A model generated the notes under the pieces. It had not been told where the DNA came from. It was given only the letters and a program-made list of their open reading frames with translations, and did not search any database. From Rhodospirillaceae bacterium (GTDB lineage: Bacteria; Pseudomonadota; Alphaproteobacteria; UBA2966), in assembly GCA_002690215.1 (NCBI GenBank), contig NZDS01000102.1, positions 1 to 33,243 on the forward strand: a stretch of 33,243 bases of DNA, written 5' to 3'. Below, in pieces: positions 24,673 to 32,895 of the stretch. Every line of letters starts with the position of its first letter. Positions within the stretch are counted from its first letter, which is position 1. The translations under genes and the position numbers were made by a program.

Positions 24673-25395
24673 TCAAGGTTGCCAACTGCGGATCAAGGCA
24701 ACCAAATTGTCGATGTCGCCTGATGAAAGTTTCTCGCTGTAGCCCGGCATCGGCGTTCCGCGCCGTCCTCGCGAGATCGCCCAGCGGATTTGGGCGTCGG
24801 AGACGGCGGCGAGATATTCGGGGTTATTGAGGCTCACCGCGGTAACGCCCTGGCCCACCCGGCCATGGCATTCTGCGCACTGCGTAGCATAGAGGCCGCG
24901 GCCTTTGCCGGCATCGCCCGCCACCGAGGCGGGATCGAAGTCGACGCTTGCCTCGCGCTGCCAGCCGCGGATGAAGGCGACGATGGCTTTGATCTCCCCG
25001 CCGCCAAGCGGCCCGCCACGGGCTTTTGAAAAGGCTTCCATCCAGGTGCCGGGGCGGCCATTGGCGATACTTCTGGCCAGGAATTCATCGCTCACGGTGG
25101 TCAGGAAATCCTGGCCGCCCAGGGCCACGGCGTTATCGGAAACATACCCTTCACCGTGCGCGCCATGGCAAAATATGCAGTGCTCGCGGTAGATGCTCGC
25201 ACCCCGAGCCCGTTCGTCAGCCTTGGCGGGCGAAACAGCATCGGCCGCGACTGCGCTGCCATCTGGCTGAGCGAAAAACGCCAACAGAACGACAATGACG
25301 CCGCAAACGCGCAGCGTGCGGGGTAATCTCGAAAAGTCCGAGATTCCGGACCGCACAGGCCGCATAGAGCGCAGCAAAGGTTCAGGTGGCTTCAC
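24673..25395 (-). CDS. Second periplasmic diheme cytochrome c
   Basis: The 240-residue protein has a leader with a hydrophobic stretch at about residues 29-42 and two class I cytochrome domains with CIFCH (73-77) and CAECH (173-177). The domain plan, including the AIVAF.R segment between domains, matches the diheme cytochrome at 15645, so the two are paralogues at opposite ends of the respiratory module. The gene is convergent with the DUF255 gene, with a 6-nt gap. The start is uncertain: GTG 25395 and ATG 25365 are both possible; 25365 gives a more normal-length leader. It probably shuttles electrons between the module and a terminal oxidase or other partner. Confidence 0.88.
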   Translation of the reverse strand: MKPPEPLLRSMRPVRSGISDFSRLPRTLRVCGVIVVLLAFFAQPDGSAVAADAVSPAKADERARGASIYREHCIFCHGAHGEGYVSDNAVALGGQDFLTTVSDEFLARSIANGRPGTWMEAFSKARGGPLGGGEIKAIVAFIRGWQREASVDFDPASVAGDAGKGRGLYATQCAECHGRVGQGVTAVSLNNPEYLAAVSDAQIRWAISRGRRGTPMPGYSEKLSSGDIDNLVALIRSWQP

Positions 25396-25427
25396 GTTTG
25401 ACCATCAGCCATCCAAAAAACAAAGCA

Positions 25428-25435
25428 ATTCTATA
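25428..25435 (-). promoter_or_regulatory. AT-rich candidate -10 box for the second diheme cytochrome gene
   Basis: The 117-nt spacer upstream of this gene is markedly AT-richer than its surroundings and contains TATAGAAT on the minus strand, a good -10 match about 35 nt before the GTG. No clear -35 is visible. Low confidence. Confidence 0.3.
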
Positions 25436-25512
25436 ACAAAAGTGGAATTCCCGGTTGATGTATCTGGGTCGCAATATTTGGGTGGCGGGCACCGAGGTCA
25501 GGATCTCTTGGC

Positions 25513-26412
25513 TCACCGGCGATGCGCACCTTCACGGTCACTGACGGGAGGCGCATTGATCTTGAACCAGTCGGCGATCTGACTGCCGGTCATGAAGATG
25601 GTGTCCTCGCGCGCCAACAGATCGTCGATCATTCTTTCCAGATACCCGATGCGGTGCGGTACGCCAATCAGATGGGGATGGAGGCCCATCGCCATGACTC
25701 GCGGATTGCGCTCGAACTCCTTCTCGAAGGCGGCAACCGAATCGCTCATCCGTCGGTACATTTCCGGCGAAGCGTGCTTTTCGATGGCGTAGATGATGCT
25801 GTCGTTGATCTCGAGATTGTAAGGCATAGCAATAAGTGGCCCAGCTTTCGTCACCATCCAGGTCGGTAAGTCGTCGACCACCCAATCACAGACGTAGTCG
25901 ACGCCCGCCGCCTTGAGAATGTCCGGCGTGTCGACGCTTTCCTTGAGGCCCGGACTCAGCCAGCCGCGGGTCTTGCTTCCGGTAAAGGCCTCGAGTTTGT
26001 CGAGCACCGCCTGAATCAGTGACGCCTCGTCGTCCTCGGCTTGCATCGATTTCTGGTGCATGCCATGGCCGATGAACTCCCAACCCGCCTCGAGCATGGC
26101 TTCGGCGCACTGGGGATATGCGTCGACGACGCCGGCGTTGATGGAGGTGCTGGCAGGTACGCCACGATCCGCGAACAGCTCGAGGATTCGCGGCATGCCG
26201 CAGCGCATACCGTATTCCGCCCAGGAATAATTGGGGATGTCCGGCACCTGCTCGGCGCCGTGGAGTGCCGTTATGATCTTGCGCGGCATGGCGTTTTCAA
26301 ATCGCCAGTGCTCGACGTTGACCACGAGATGGACAATCAACGGCTTGCCGTCCGGGGGCTCGAGCCGCTTGCGGGCGCTCGACATCTCGTAGGGGATTCG
26401 AGGGTTGGTCAT
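25513..26412 (-). CDS. Polysaccharide deacetylase-family (PuuE-like) hydrolase
   Basis: The 299-residue protein resembles the PuuE-like branch of the NodB/polysaccharide deacetylase family, whose members include cofactor-poor allantoinases. It has the VVNVEHW strand with a Glu/His pair (34-35) in place of the usual catalytic Asp, the EFIGHGMH motif (H116, H119), a GWLSPG segment and GLHPHLIG near the C-terminus. It probably cleaves a C-N bond in a small amide or ureide in the cytoplasm. The ATG at 26412 follows AAGGGGGGA; a 20-residue upstream extension has no support. It is 129 nt from the amidohydrolase gene, so it may be a separate unit. Confidence 0.83.
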   Translation of the reverse strand: MTNPRIPYEMSSARKRLEPPDGKPLIVHLVVNVEHWRFENAMPRKIITALHGAEQVPDIPNYSWAEYGMRCGMPRILELFADRGVPASTSINAGVVDAYPQCAEAMLEAGWEFIGHGMHQKSMQAEDDEASLIQAVLDKLEAFTGSKTRGWLSPGLKESVDTPDILKAAGVDYVCDWVVDDLPTWMVTKAGPLIAMPYNLEINDSIIYAIEKHASPEMYRRMSDSVAAFEKEFERNPRVMAMGLHPHLIGVPHRIGYLERMIDDLLAREDTIFMTGSQIADWFKINAPPVSDREGAHRR

Positions 26413-26541
26413 GGCATTCCCCCCTTTGGATTTCCAAAGTCTGCCGTGGCCATCAATCGGCGAGGCGAACATCGCCGACGATCGTGACTCGAACTATCCT
26501 ACCACACTATGCCCAATGCCGAGGTAGGGGGGCGACGGCAT

Positions 26542-27405
26542 TCACAGGCTGATGCGGTAGATCTCCATAGCGTTGTCGCGGAAGAGGCGGCGGCGTTCGA
26601 CCTCGCCGAAATCGGCGACGATTTCGGCGAAACCATCAAAGACGGTGTCTAGGCTGTCGGCGGCCAGGCTGTCGACCGGCCAATTGGAAGCGAACATCGT
26701 GCGCCCCGTCCCGAACACCTCGATGGCTTCGCGCACCACACGGCGATTGGCCGCCACCGTCCAGGGTTGGCCGGATTGGCCCAGGCCGGAGATTTTGATG
26801 GCGGTGTTGCGCTCTGCCGCAAATTCCTCCAGCGCCGCCCGCCAGGCCGCCAGTGCCGCCTTGTCGCGGTCGACCGGCAGGCCGGTGTGGTTGAGGATGA
26901 TCAGTGTGTCGGGGAAGTCCCGGGCCAGCGCCGCCGCCTCGCCAAGCTGCCCCCAGGGCGCTTGCAAATCGTAGTGAAAGCCGTGCTGGGCCAACAGGGC
27001 GTAGCCCTGGCGCCACTCGGGATCGGCCATTGAAATGGGCTTCTGGCGGATGCTGCGCAGCAGCGGGTACTGGGCATGGCCGGCTAGCACCTCGGCGATA
27101 TCGGGGCGGGCGAAATCGGCCCAACCCACTACCGCATTGGGTAAGCCGTGGCGCTCGGCGATTTCCTGCAGCCAGGCGCTCTCGGCCACCGGGTCATGGC
27201 GCGCCCACTCGGCCTCCATGTGCACCGTGGCGATGACGTTCTGCTTGGCGGCATCGCGGCGGTAGTCGTCGGGCAGGTAGTTGCGCTTGATGGCCTCGTA
27301 GTCGTCGCCGTAACGGAATCCCTGCAGCGGCTGGTCTTGCAGCCAGGGATAGGGGTTGCGCCCGAGGTCCCAGAAATGCTGGTGGGCGTCGACGATCTCA
27401 GGCAT
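26542..27405 (-). CDS. Amidohydrolase/lactonase (COG3618, L-fuconolactonase-like)
   Basis: The 287-residue protein begins with the metal-binding DAHQHFWD motif (His8, His10), has NPYPWLQ typical of the COG3618 lactonases, a conserved NHTG strand and FASNWPVD near the end. Members hydrolyse sugar lactones (fuconolactone, galactonolactone) or 2-pyrone-4,6-dicarboxylate. An in-frame upstream stretch is antisense/out-of-frame CoA-transferase sequence and is rejected; the ATG at 27405 overlaps the CaiB stop by 8 nt. With KDG kinase and KDPG aldolase nearby, a sugar-acid lactonase role is the best guess. Confidence 0.88.
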   Translation of the reverse strand: MPEIVDAHQHFWDLGRNPYPWLQDQPLQGFRYGDDYEAIKRNYLPDDYRRDAAKQNVIATVHMEAEWARHDPVAESAWLQEIAERHGLPNAVVGWADFARPDIAEVLAGHAQYPLLRSIRQKPISMADPEWRQGYALLAQHGFHYDLQAPWGQLGEAAALARDFPDTLIILNHTGLPVDRDKAALAAWRAALEEFAAERNTAIKISGLGQSGQPWTVAANRRVVREAIEVFGTGRTMFASNWPVDSLAADSLDTVFDGFAEIVADFGEVERRRLFRDNAMEIYRISL

Positions 27406-28606
27406 CGCCCAGCACGATGGCGCCGGATGCCGCCAGTTCCTCGATCTCGGCCGCCGCGAATCCGTATTCCAGCAGCACCTCGCGGGTGTGCTGGCCGAAG
27501 CCGGGCGCCGGCCGGTGGACGCCGCCAGGTGTGGCGCCGAACTTGACCGGCGGCCCCAGTGTCTGCACCCGGCCGGCCACCGGATGATCGAGCTCCTGCA
27601 CCATGTCACGGGCCAGGACCTGTTCGTTTTCGTGCATCTCCTGGACGTCGAGGATGGGGCCGGCCGGCACCCGGGCGGTTTCGAGGATTTCCAGCCATTC
27701 GGCGCTGGTGCGGGTGGTGAAAACGGTTTCCAACTCGGCGATCAGTTCGGATCGATTAGCCATGCGGCCCTCGTTGTCGGCAAAGCGCGGATCCACGGCC
27801 AATTCGGGGCGGCCGATGGCTTCGACCATGAGCTGCCAGGTGCGCGGATTGGCGGCACCCAGATTGAAATATCCGTCCTGGCTGCGGATGGCCTGGTAGG
27901 GCGCATTCAGCGGATGGGCCGACCCCATAGCGCGGGGCGGCTCGCCGGTGGCGAAGCTGATGGCGGATTGCCAGTAGGTATGGACGATGCCGGCCTCCAG
28001 TAACGACGTATCGACCATCTGCCCCTCGCCGGTTTTCAGCCGCCTGACGTAAGCCGCCAGGATGCCCATGGCCAGCAGAATGCCGGCGGTGATGTCGGCC
28101 ACCGGCGCGCCGACCTTGACCGGCGGCCGCTCAGGCCCTTCGCCGGTGATCGACATCAGCCCCGAATAGCCCTGGGCGACGAGATCGAAGCCGCCGCGCA
28201 AGGCATAGGGTCCCGTGCGCCCAAAGCCCGAGATGGCGCCGTAGATCAGGCCGGGATTGCTCTTGCGCAGGTCCTCGTAATCGAGACCGAGCTTTTGCAT
28301 GGTGTCGGGGCGGTAGTTCTCGGTCACCACGTCGGCGGTTTCCAGGAGCTTTCGCAGCACCCGTTTGCCGTCCTCGGTCTTGAGATCGACGACCACACCG
28401 CGTTTGTTGCGGTTCATCATCAAGAACGCCGCCGATTCGCCATTGATGTCGGGGGGCAACGTGTGCCGGGTATCATCGCCGTCGAGCTTCTCGACCTTGA
28501 TCACGTCGGCGCCCATGTCGGCCAGCATCAGGCCGCAGGTCGGCCCGGCCATGACGTGGCAGAGTTCGATCACCACAACGCCATCCAAGGGGCCCAAAGG
28601 TGACAT
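27398..28606 (-). CDS. CaiB/BaiF family III CoA-transferase
   Basis: The 402-residue protein has the family hallmarks: LDGVVVIELCHVMAGPTCGLMLADMGADVIKVE at its start, NRNKRGVVVDLK, the NYRPDTM motif, SGFGRTGPY and GQMVDTSLLEAG. These enzymes transfer CoA between carboxylic acids by a ping-pong or sequential route. It lies 2 nt after the crotonase-family gene and overlaps the lactonase start, so it is translationally coupled to both. The acid substrate cannot be told from the sequence. Confidence 0.92.
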   Translation of the reverse strand: MSPLGPLDGVVVIELCHVMAGPTCGLMLADMGADVIKVEKLDGDDTRHTLPPDINGESAAFLMMNRNKRGVVVDLKTEDGKRVLRKLLETADVVTENYRPDTMQKLGLDYEDLRKSNPGLIYGAISGFGRTGPYALRGGFDLVAQGYSGLMSITGEGPERPPVKVGAPVADITAGILLAMGILAAYVRRLKTGEGQMVDTSLLEAGIVHTYWQSAISFATGEPPRAMGSAHPLNAPYQAIRSQDGYFNLGAANPRTWQLMVEAIGRPELAVDPRFADNEGRMANRSELIAELETVFTTRTSAEWLEILETARVPAGPILDVQEMHENEQVLARDMVQELDHPVAGRVQTLGPPVKFGATPGGVHRPAPGFGQHTREVLLEYGFAAAEIEELAASGAIVLGDA

Positions 28607-28608
28607 GC

Positions 28609-29388
28609 TCAGCGCCCCTCGAATTCAGGGTTTTTCTTAGCCAAGAACGCTTTGAATCCGATCTGGAAATCCTCGGTGGCGAAGCAATCGTAGCTTTCGT
28701 CGCGCTCGTCCTCGCTCAATGGCGCCGGATCCATCAGGCGGTTGACGAACTTCTTGTGCCAACGTGCGGTCAACGGCGCCCCCTCGGCGATGCGCCGCGC
28801 GCTGGCGTAAGTCGCTGGCTCGAGGTCGAAATCGGGCACGACGCGGTTAATCAAGCGCTTCTCCAGGGCCTCGTCCGCGCCAAAAACACGGCCTTCGAGC
28901 AATATCTCGAGTGCCGCCGCCTTGCCCACGATCTCGATCAACGGCTGCATCTCGTCGATCGCCACGACCAAGCCGAGGCGCTTGACGGGAATGCCGAAGC
29001 GGCCCGATTCGCCCGAGATGCGAATGTCGCAACAAGCTGCCAGCTCGAGCCCGCCACCGACGCAGACACCGCTGATCATGGCGATCACCGGATGGCGCAG
29101 CCCCTGCAGGGCGCGTAGCGTGCCGTGGGTCTTGGCGGCGTAGGCCCGGGCCTGTTCGGCCGAGCTGCGCTCGGTTTCGAATTCCGAGATATCGGCCCCG
29201 GCGGCAAAAGCCTCGTCGCCGTCACCGCGCAACACCACGCAGCGCACTGAGCCATCGGATTCCAACTCGAACAGCACCTCGCCGAGCTTTTGCCACATGA
29301 AAACATTCAGCGCATTGCGCCGCTCGGGCGCACTCAAGGTCACCGTCGCGATGGCCCCGTCGCGGGTCAGAAGAACGTCACCGGACAT
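28609..29388 (-). CDS. Crotonase-superfamily (enoyl-CoA hydratase-like) protein
   Basis: The 259-residue protein has the crotonase core: AGADISEF oxyanion-hole strand, SGVCVGGGLELAACCDIRI and the C-terminal FLAKKNPEFEGR. Glu115 in GGGLE matches the first catalytic Glu of enoyl-CoA hydratase (Glu144). The position of the second (Glu164, normally in a PE pair) is Val135 (GIPV), so it may not be a hydratase but another member such as an isomerase or decarboxylase-type enzyme. It acts on acyl-CoA in the cytoplasm and is coupled to the CoA-transferase. Confidence 0.9.
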   Translation of the reverse strand: MSGDVLLTRDGAIATVTLSAPERRNALNVFMWQKLGEVLFELESDGSVRCVVLRGDGDEAFAAGADISEFETERSSAEQARAYAAKTHGTLRALQGLRHPVIAMISGVCVGGGLELAACCDIRISGESGRFGIPVKRLGLVVAIDEMQPLIEIVGKAAALEILLEGRVFGADEALEKRLINRVVPDFDLEPATYASARRIAEGAPLTARWHKKFVNRLMDPAPLSEDERDESYDCFATEDFQIGFKAFLAKKNPEFEGR

Positions 29389-29453
29389 CGGAATCTCCGC
29401 CTAGCAGCGCGATCGTGCACCAAGAGGAAATCTGCGGGCCGGACCCAAGCTTG

Positions 29454-30095
29454 TCAACGCCGGGCGGCCAACGCCGCTGCTGCCCGGGCGCGCTCTTCGA
29501 TGGCCTGCCAGTTGCCGCTGGCCAGCAAATCCGCTGGCGCCGGCCAGGAGCCGCCGACACAGACAACGTTATCCAGCGCCAGATAGTCGGCGGCATTGGA
29601 CTGATCGATGCCGCCGGTGGGGCAGAAACGCAAATCGGGAAAAGGGCCGGCGAAAGCCTTCAGCGCCGCTATGCCGCCGGCCGGCTCGGCCGGGAAGAAT
29701 TTCAGCGTGCCAAGACCCAGCCGTTGGGCGCGCTGGACTTCCGATGCCGTGGCGACGCCCGGCAGGTATGGCAGGCCGGCTCGAGTCGCCGCTGCCACCA
29801 GGTCCGGATCGAATCCCGGGCTGACGGCGTAGCGCGCTCCAGCCGACAGCGCAGCGACGATTTCCTCAGGCCTGGTCAGCGTGCCGACGCCGACCACTGC
29901 CTCGGGCAGTGCCCCGGCCATGGTCTCGACGGCGGCCAGCGCCGCCGCGGTGCGTAGCGTCACCTCCAGCACGTTGAGGCCGCCGGCCACCAGGGCACGG
30001 GCCAGCGGCACTGCATCGGAAATGTCCTCGATAGTCAGAACCGGAATCACGGCGACCGGCGCCAGAAGATCCTCGATGGTCGGCCGATCAGTCAT
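29454..30095 (-). CDS. eda: 2-dehydro-3-deoxy-6-phosphogluconate (KDPG) aldolase
   Basis: The 213-residue class I aldolase has the catalytic Lys132 in LGTLKFFPAE, Glu44 in VLEVTLRT, PTGGID and VGGSW. It splits KDPG (or the galactonate analogue) into pyruvate and glyceraldehyde-3-phosphate. The ATG at 30095 overlaps the kinase stop by 8 nt; a long in-frame upstream stretch is out-of-frame kinase sequence. A 65-nt gap separates it from the crotonase gene. Confidence 0.95.
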   Translation of the reverse strand: MTDRPTIEDLLAPVAVIPVLTIEDISDAVPLARALVAGGLNVLEVTLRTAAALAAVETMAGALPEAVVGVGTLTRPEEIVAALSAGARYAVSPGFDPDLVAAATRAGLPYLPGVATASEVQRAQRLGLGTLKFFPAEPAGGIAALKAFAGPFPDLRFCPTGGIDQSNAADYLALDNVVCVGGSWPAPADLLASGNWQAIEERARAAAALAARR

Positions 30096-30999
30096 CCATG
30101 TCCTCCTTGGGAATAATCGCACCGTGCCGGGCGATGACCCGAGCGGCCAGGCGGTGGCCGGCCTCGGCCGCAGATGCCGGGGCCTGGCCGGCCAGGCGAG
30201 CCGCCAGGTAGGCGGCGTTGAAGCTGTCGCCGGCACCGGTGGTATCGACCGGCGCCACCGCCGCCGGCACCGGCACCAGCACCTCACCCCCCTCCCCCGC
30301 CACCAGGCAGCCTGCGGCGCCCATCTTGACAACCACTTCGCCTACCCCGGCAGCGCGGAGGCGCGCGGCGCAAGCTGTGGCGTTCGCATCGCCATGGAGC
30401 GCCTGTTCGTCGTCCAACGTCGGTAGGGCGATATCGACTAGCGGCAGTAGGCGTTCGAATTGCCGACGCGCCGCCGACGCGTCGGGCCAGCCGGGCCGCC
30501 GGTAGTTGCTGTCGAAGGCGATACGCAGACCGCCGAGCTTGAGCGCGCCCAGGCGCTCGATCAAGGCTTGGCAGCCGGAACCGATTACCGAGAGCGTAAT
30601 ACCGGAAAGGTAGATCCAATGGTACGCCGCCAGGGATCGCAGAACCTTGTCCCCCTCGGCGCCATGGAAGAGTTCGCGGGCCGGCGCCTGGTCGCGCCAG
30701 TAATAGAAACTGCGCTCGCCGCCCTCACCAGTACGAATGAGATAAAGCCCGGGCAGTCGCCCGGACCGGCGCACAACTTCTCCAATACCGACGCCCTCGG
30801 CCTGCCAGGCAGCCAGCATCTCGTCGCTGAATGGATCGTCGCCCAGAGCGGTCAGGTAGTCGACGCTTACAGCCGCCCGGGCGCCGGCCCTGGCGAGATA
30901 AACGGCAGTATTCAGGGTATCGCCGCCAAAGCCGATGCGTGCCCCCTCACCCGGGCCCGAGATTTCGATCATGCACTCGCCGATGGCTGCGACTTTCAC
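30088..30999 (-). CDS. kdgK: 2-keto-3-deoxygluconate kinase (PfkB family)
   Basis: The 303-residue sugar kinase has the N-terminal GGDTLNTAVYLAR motif and the C-terminal DTTGAGDSFNAAYLA anion-hole motif of the PfkB/ribokinase family. With the aldolase directly downstream, it most likely phosphorylates 2-keto-3-deoxygluconate to KDPG. It starts with GTG at 30999, 18 nt after the monooxygenase stop. Confidence 0.93.
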   Translation of the reverse strand: MKVAAIGECMIEISGPGEGARIGFGGDTLNTAVYLARAGARAAVSVDYLTALGDDPFSDEMLAAWQAEGVGIGEVVRRSGRLPGLYLIRTGEGGERSFYYWRDQAPARELFHGAEGDKVLRSLAAYHWIYLSGITLSVIGSGCQALIERLGALKLGGLRIAFDSNYRRPGWPDASAARRQFERLLPLVDIALPTLDDEQALHGDANATACAARLRAAGVGEVVVKMGAAGCLVAGEGGEVLVPVPAAVAPVDTTGAGDSFNAAYLAARLAGQAPASAAEAGHRLAARVIARHGAIIPKEDMDD

Positions 31000-31017
31000 G
31001 GCGGTCTCTGCCAGCCC

Positions 31018-32481
31018 TCAGGCCAGCAACTCGAAGTCGTCGAGATCGGGGCGCTGCATCTCCTCGGCAAAGCGCTCGAAGGGCCAGGGCCAGAGTGCCG
31101 GGTTGCCGCTCTGGTCGAGGTACCAGCTCTTGCAACCGGAGACCCAGACGGTGCCCTTCATGGCGCTCTTGATGGCGTCGTTGAAACGCCGCGTGGGTTC
31201 CATTTTGGGCGCGATCTCGCGGCAACGGCCTTGGTGGACGAGGTCGACCAATTGCATGACGTAGGAAAGCTGGAGTTCCGAGATCATGATCACCGAGAAA
31301 TTGCCGATCGGGCTGTTGGGGCCGACCAGCATGAAGAAGTTGGGAAAGCCCGGCACGGCTACCGAGCGATAGGCCTCCGTGGCCTCACTCCAGGCCTGAT
31401 CGATGCTGAGACCGTCGCGGCCCACCACCTGCATGGGGCGCATGAAGCTGTGGGCGTCGAAGCCGGTAGCCAGCACCAGCACGTCGAGCTCATGCAAACG
31501 GCCATCGCGGGTGCGCACGCCGGCCGCCTCGATGCACTCGATACCGGCCGTGACCAGCTCGGCATTGGGTTTCTGTATGGCGGGGTAGAAATCGTCCGAC
31601 ATGACCAGGCGTTTGCAGGCCACGCGGTAGTCGGGCGTGAGGCGGCCACGCAGCCTGGCATCTTTGACGTTTTCCCGAAGGTTTTGGCGGCACATCGTTT
31701 CCAGCTTGGCCATCTGTTCGCGATCGCCAACTACCGCCCGGGCGAAGGTATTGCGAAAACGCTGGTCGAGCTGGTCGTAGGTTTCCTGCATGAGGTCGGG
31801 CGTGCTGCGAAAGGCCTCTTTCTCCGCGTCGCTATAGGCCGGGTTGGGCAGCGGCAGGACCCACTGGGCGGTGCGTTGGAACAGAGAAACCTGGGCTACC
31901 CGATCGACAATCGCCGGAACGATCTGGATGGCGGTCGAGCCGGTGCCGACGATGCCGATGCGAACCCCTTCCAGCGCTACGTCATGGTTCCAACGCGCGC
32001 TGTGGAAGCTGGCACCGGCAAAGTCCTCGAGACCGGCGATGTCGGGCATAACGGGGCGGTGCAACACGCCGGTGGCACAGATCACGATATCGACAACGTC
32101 GCCTTCGCCATCCCCGGTGTCGAGATGCCAGCGACCGTTCTTGAATTCGGCCCGAGTGATCTCGGTTTGGAATCGGATGTCGGATTCGATGTCGTATTTT
32201 TTCGCCACGCCCTCGAAATAGGCCTGGATCTCGGCGCCCGATGAAAACCAGCGGCTCCACTCGGCGTTGGGTTCGAAGGAATAGCGGTAGAGGTGGGACG
32301 GCACGTCGCAGGAAAGCCCGGGATAGGTGTTGTCGCGCCAGGTGCCGCCCAGACGATCCGCCTTCTCGTAGATCGTGAAGTCGTGGTGGCCGGCCTCCCG
32401 CAACTTGATGGCCGCGAGGATGCCGGACATGCCGGCGCCGATGATGGCGAAGCGTAAGGGTCGTGATTTCCGGCCTGCCAT
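31018..32481 (-). CDS. Flavin-containing monooxygenase, Baeyer-Villiger type
   Basis: The 487-residue FAD/NADPH enzyme has GAGMSG (15-20) for FAD, the Baeyer-Villiger fingerprint FxGxxxHxxxW as FAGASFHSARW at 154-164, and a second dinucleotide motif GTGSTA at 179-184 for NADPH. Such enzymes convert ketones to esters or lactones, or oxygenate heteroatoms. It lies between the DUF35 gene (4-nt gap) and the kinase. A lactone product could feed the COG3618 lactonase downstream, but this is inference. Confidence 0.9.
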   Translation of the reverse strand: MAGRKSRPLRFAIIGAGMSGILAAIKLREAGHHDFTIYEKADRLGGTWRDNTYPGLSCDVPSHLYRYSFEPNAEWSRWFSSGAEIQAYFEGVAKKYDIESDIRFQTEITRAEFKNGRWHLDTGDGEGDVVDIVICATGVLHRPVMPDIAGLEDFAGASFHSARWNHDVALEGVRIGIVGTGSTAIQIVPAIVDRVAQVSLFQRTAQWVLPLPNPAYSDAEKEAFRSTPDLMQETYDQLDQRFRNTFARAVVGDREQMAKLETMCRQNLRENVKDARLRGRLTPDYRVACKRLVMSDDFYPAIQKPNAELVTAGIECIEAAGVRTRDGRLHELDVLVLATGFDAHSFMRPMQVVGRDGLSIDQAWSEATEAYRSVAVPGFPNFFMLVGPNSPIGNFSVIMISELQLSYVMQLVDLVHQGRCREIAPKMEPTRRFNDAIKSAMKGTVWVSGCKSWYLDQSGNPALWPWPFERFAEEMQRPDLDDFELLA

Positions 32482-32485
32482 GGCT

Positions 32486-32893
32486 TTAGGACTGGGATGG
32501 CCGGAACAGCGGCAGGGTCATGCCGTCTGAATCTTTGAATACCACTTCGACCGGCATGTCGGCGGTAATCTCCGACGGCTCGCAGCCAACGATGTTGGTG
32601 GGCAGGCGAACCCCTTCCTCGAGTTCGACCAGGGCCACGGCATAGGGCACCTCGCCGGCGTAGATTTCCTTGGGCACGGGATGGGTGACGACGATCCAGC
32701 TATAGATCCGGCCGCGGCCCGAGGCCTCTACGTGTTCGACTTCGGCGCTGCCGCAATGGGGGCAGAGGCCGACCGGCGGGAAGCGCAGGCGGGTGCATTC
32801 AGCGCAGCGCTGGATGACCAGCTCATGGCGGGCACAGGCCCCCCAGAAATTTTCCGAATCGGCGTCGAGGCTCGGTTGCGGTTTTTGCGCCAT
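32486..32893 (-). CDS. DUF35/OB-fold protein with rubredoxin-like zinc ribbon
   Basis: The 135-residue protein has a zinc ribbon, Cys30-x2-Cys33 and Cys44-x2-Cys47, followed by an OB-fold (GRIYSWIVVTHPV, PYAVALVELEEGVRL). Such proteins are partners of thiolase-like or Ltp-type enzymes and bind acyl-CoA. The gene begins 2 nt after the thiolase-like stop, the typical pair arrangement. An in-frame upstream extension across the thiolase gene is rejected. Confidence 0.92.
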   Translation of the reverse strand: MAQKPQPSLDADSENFWGACARHELVIQRCAECTRLRFPPVGLCPHCGSAEVEHVEASGRGRIYSWIVVTHPVPKEIYAGEVPYAVALVELEEGVRLPTNIVGCEPSEITADMPVEVVFKDSDGMTLPLFRPSQS

Positions 32894-32895
32894 GG

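Noticed and set aside
30460-32244. A 594-codon plus-strand frame across the kinase and monooxygenase genes
   Set aside because: It crosses two well-supported minus-strand genes and has low-complexity, shadow-like sequence.
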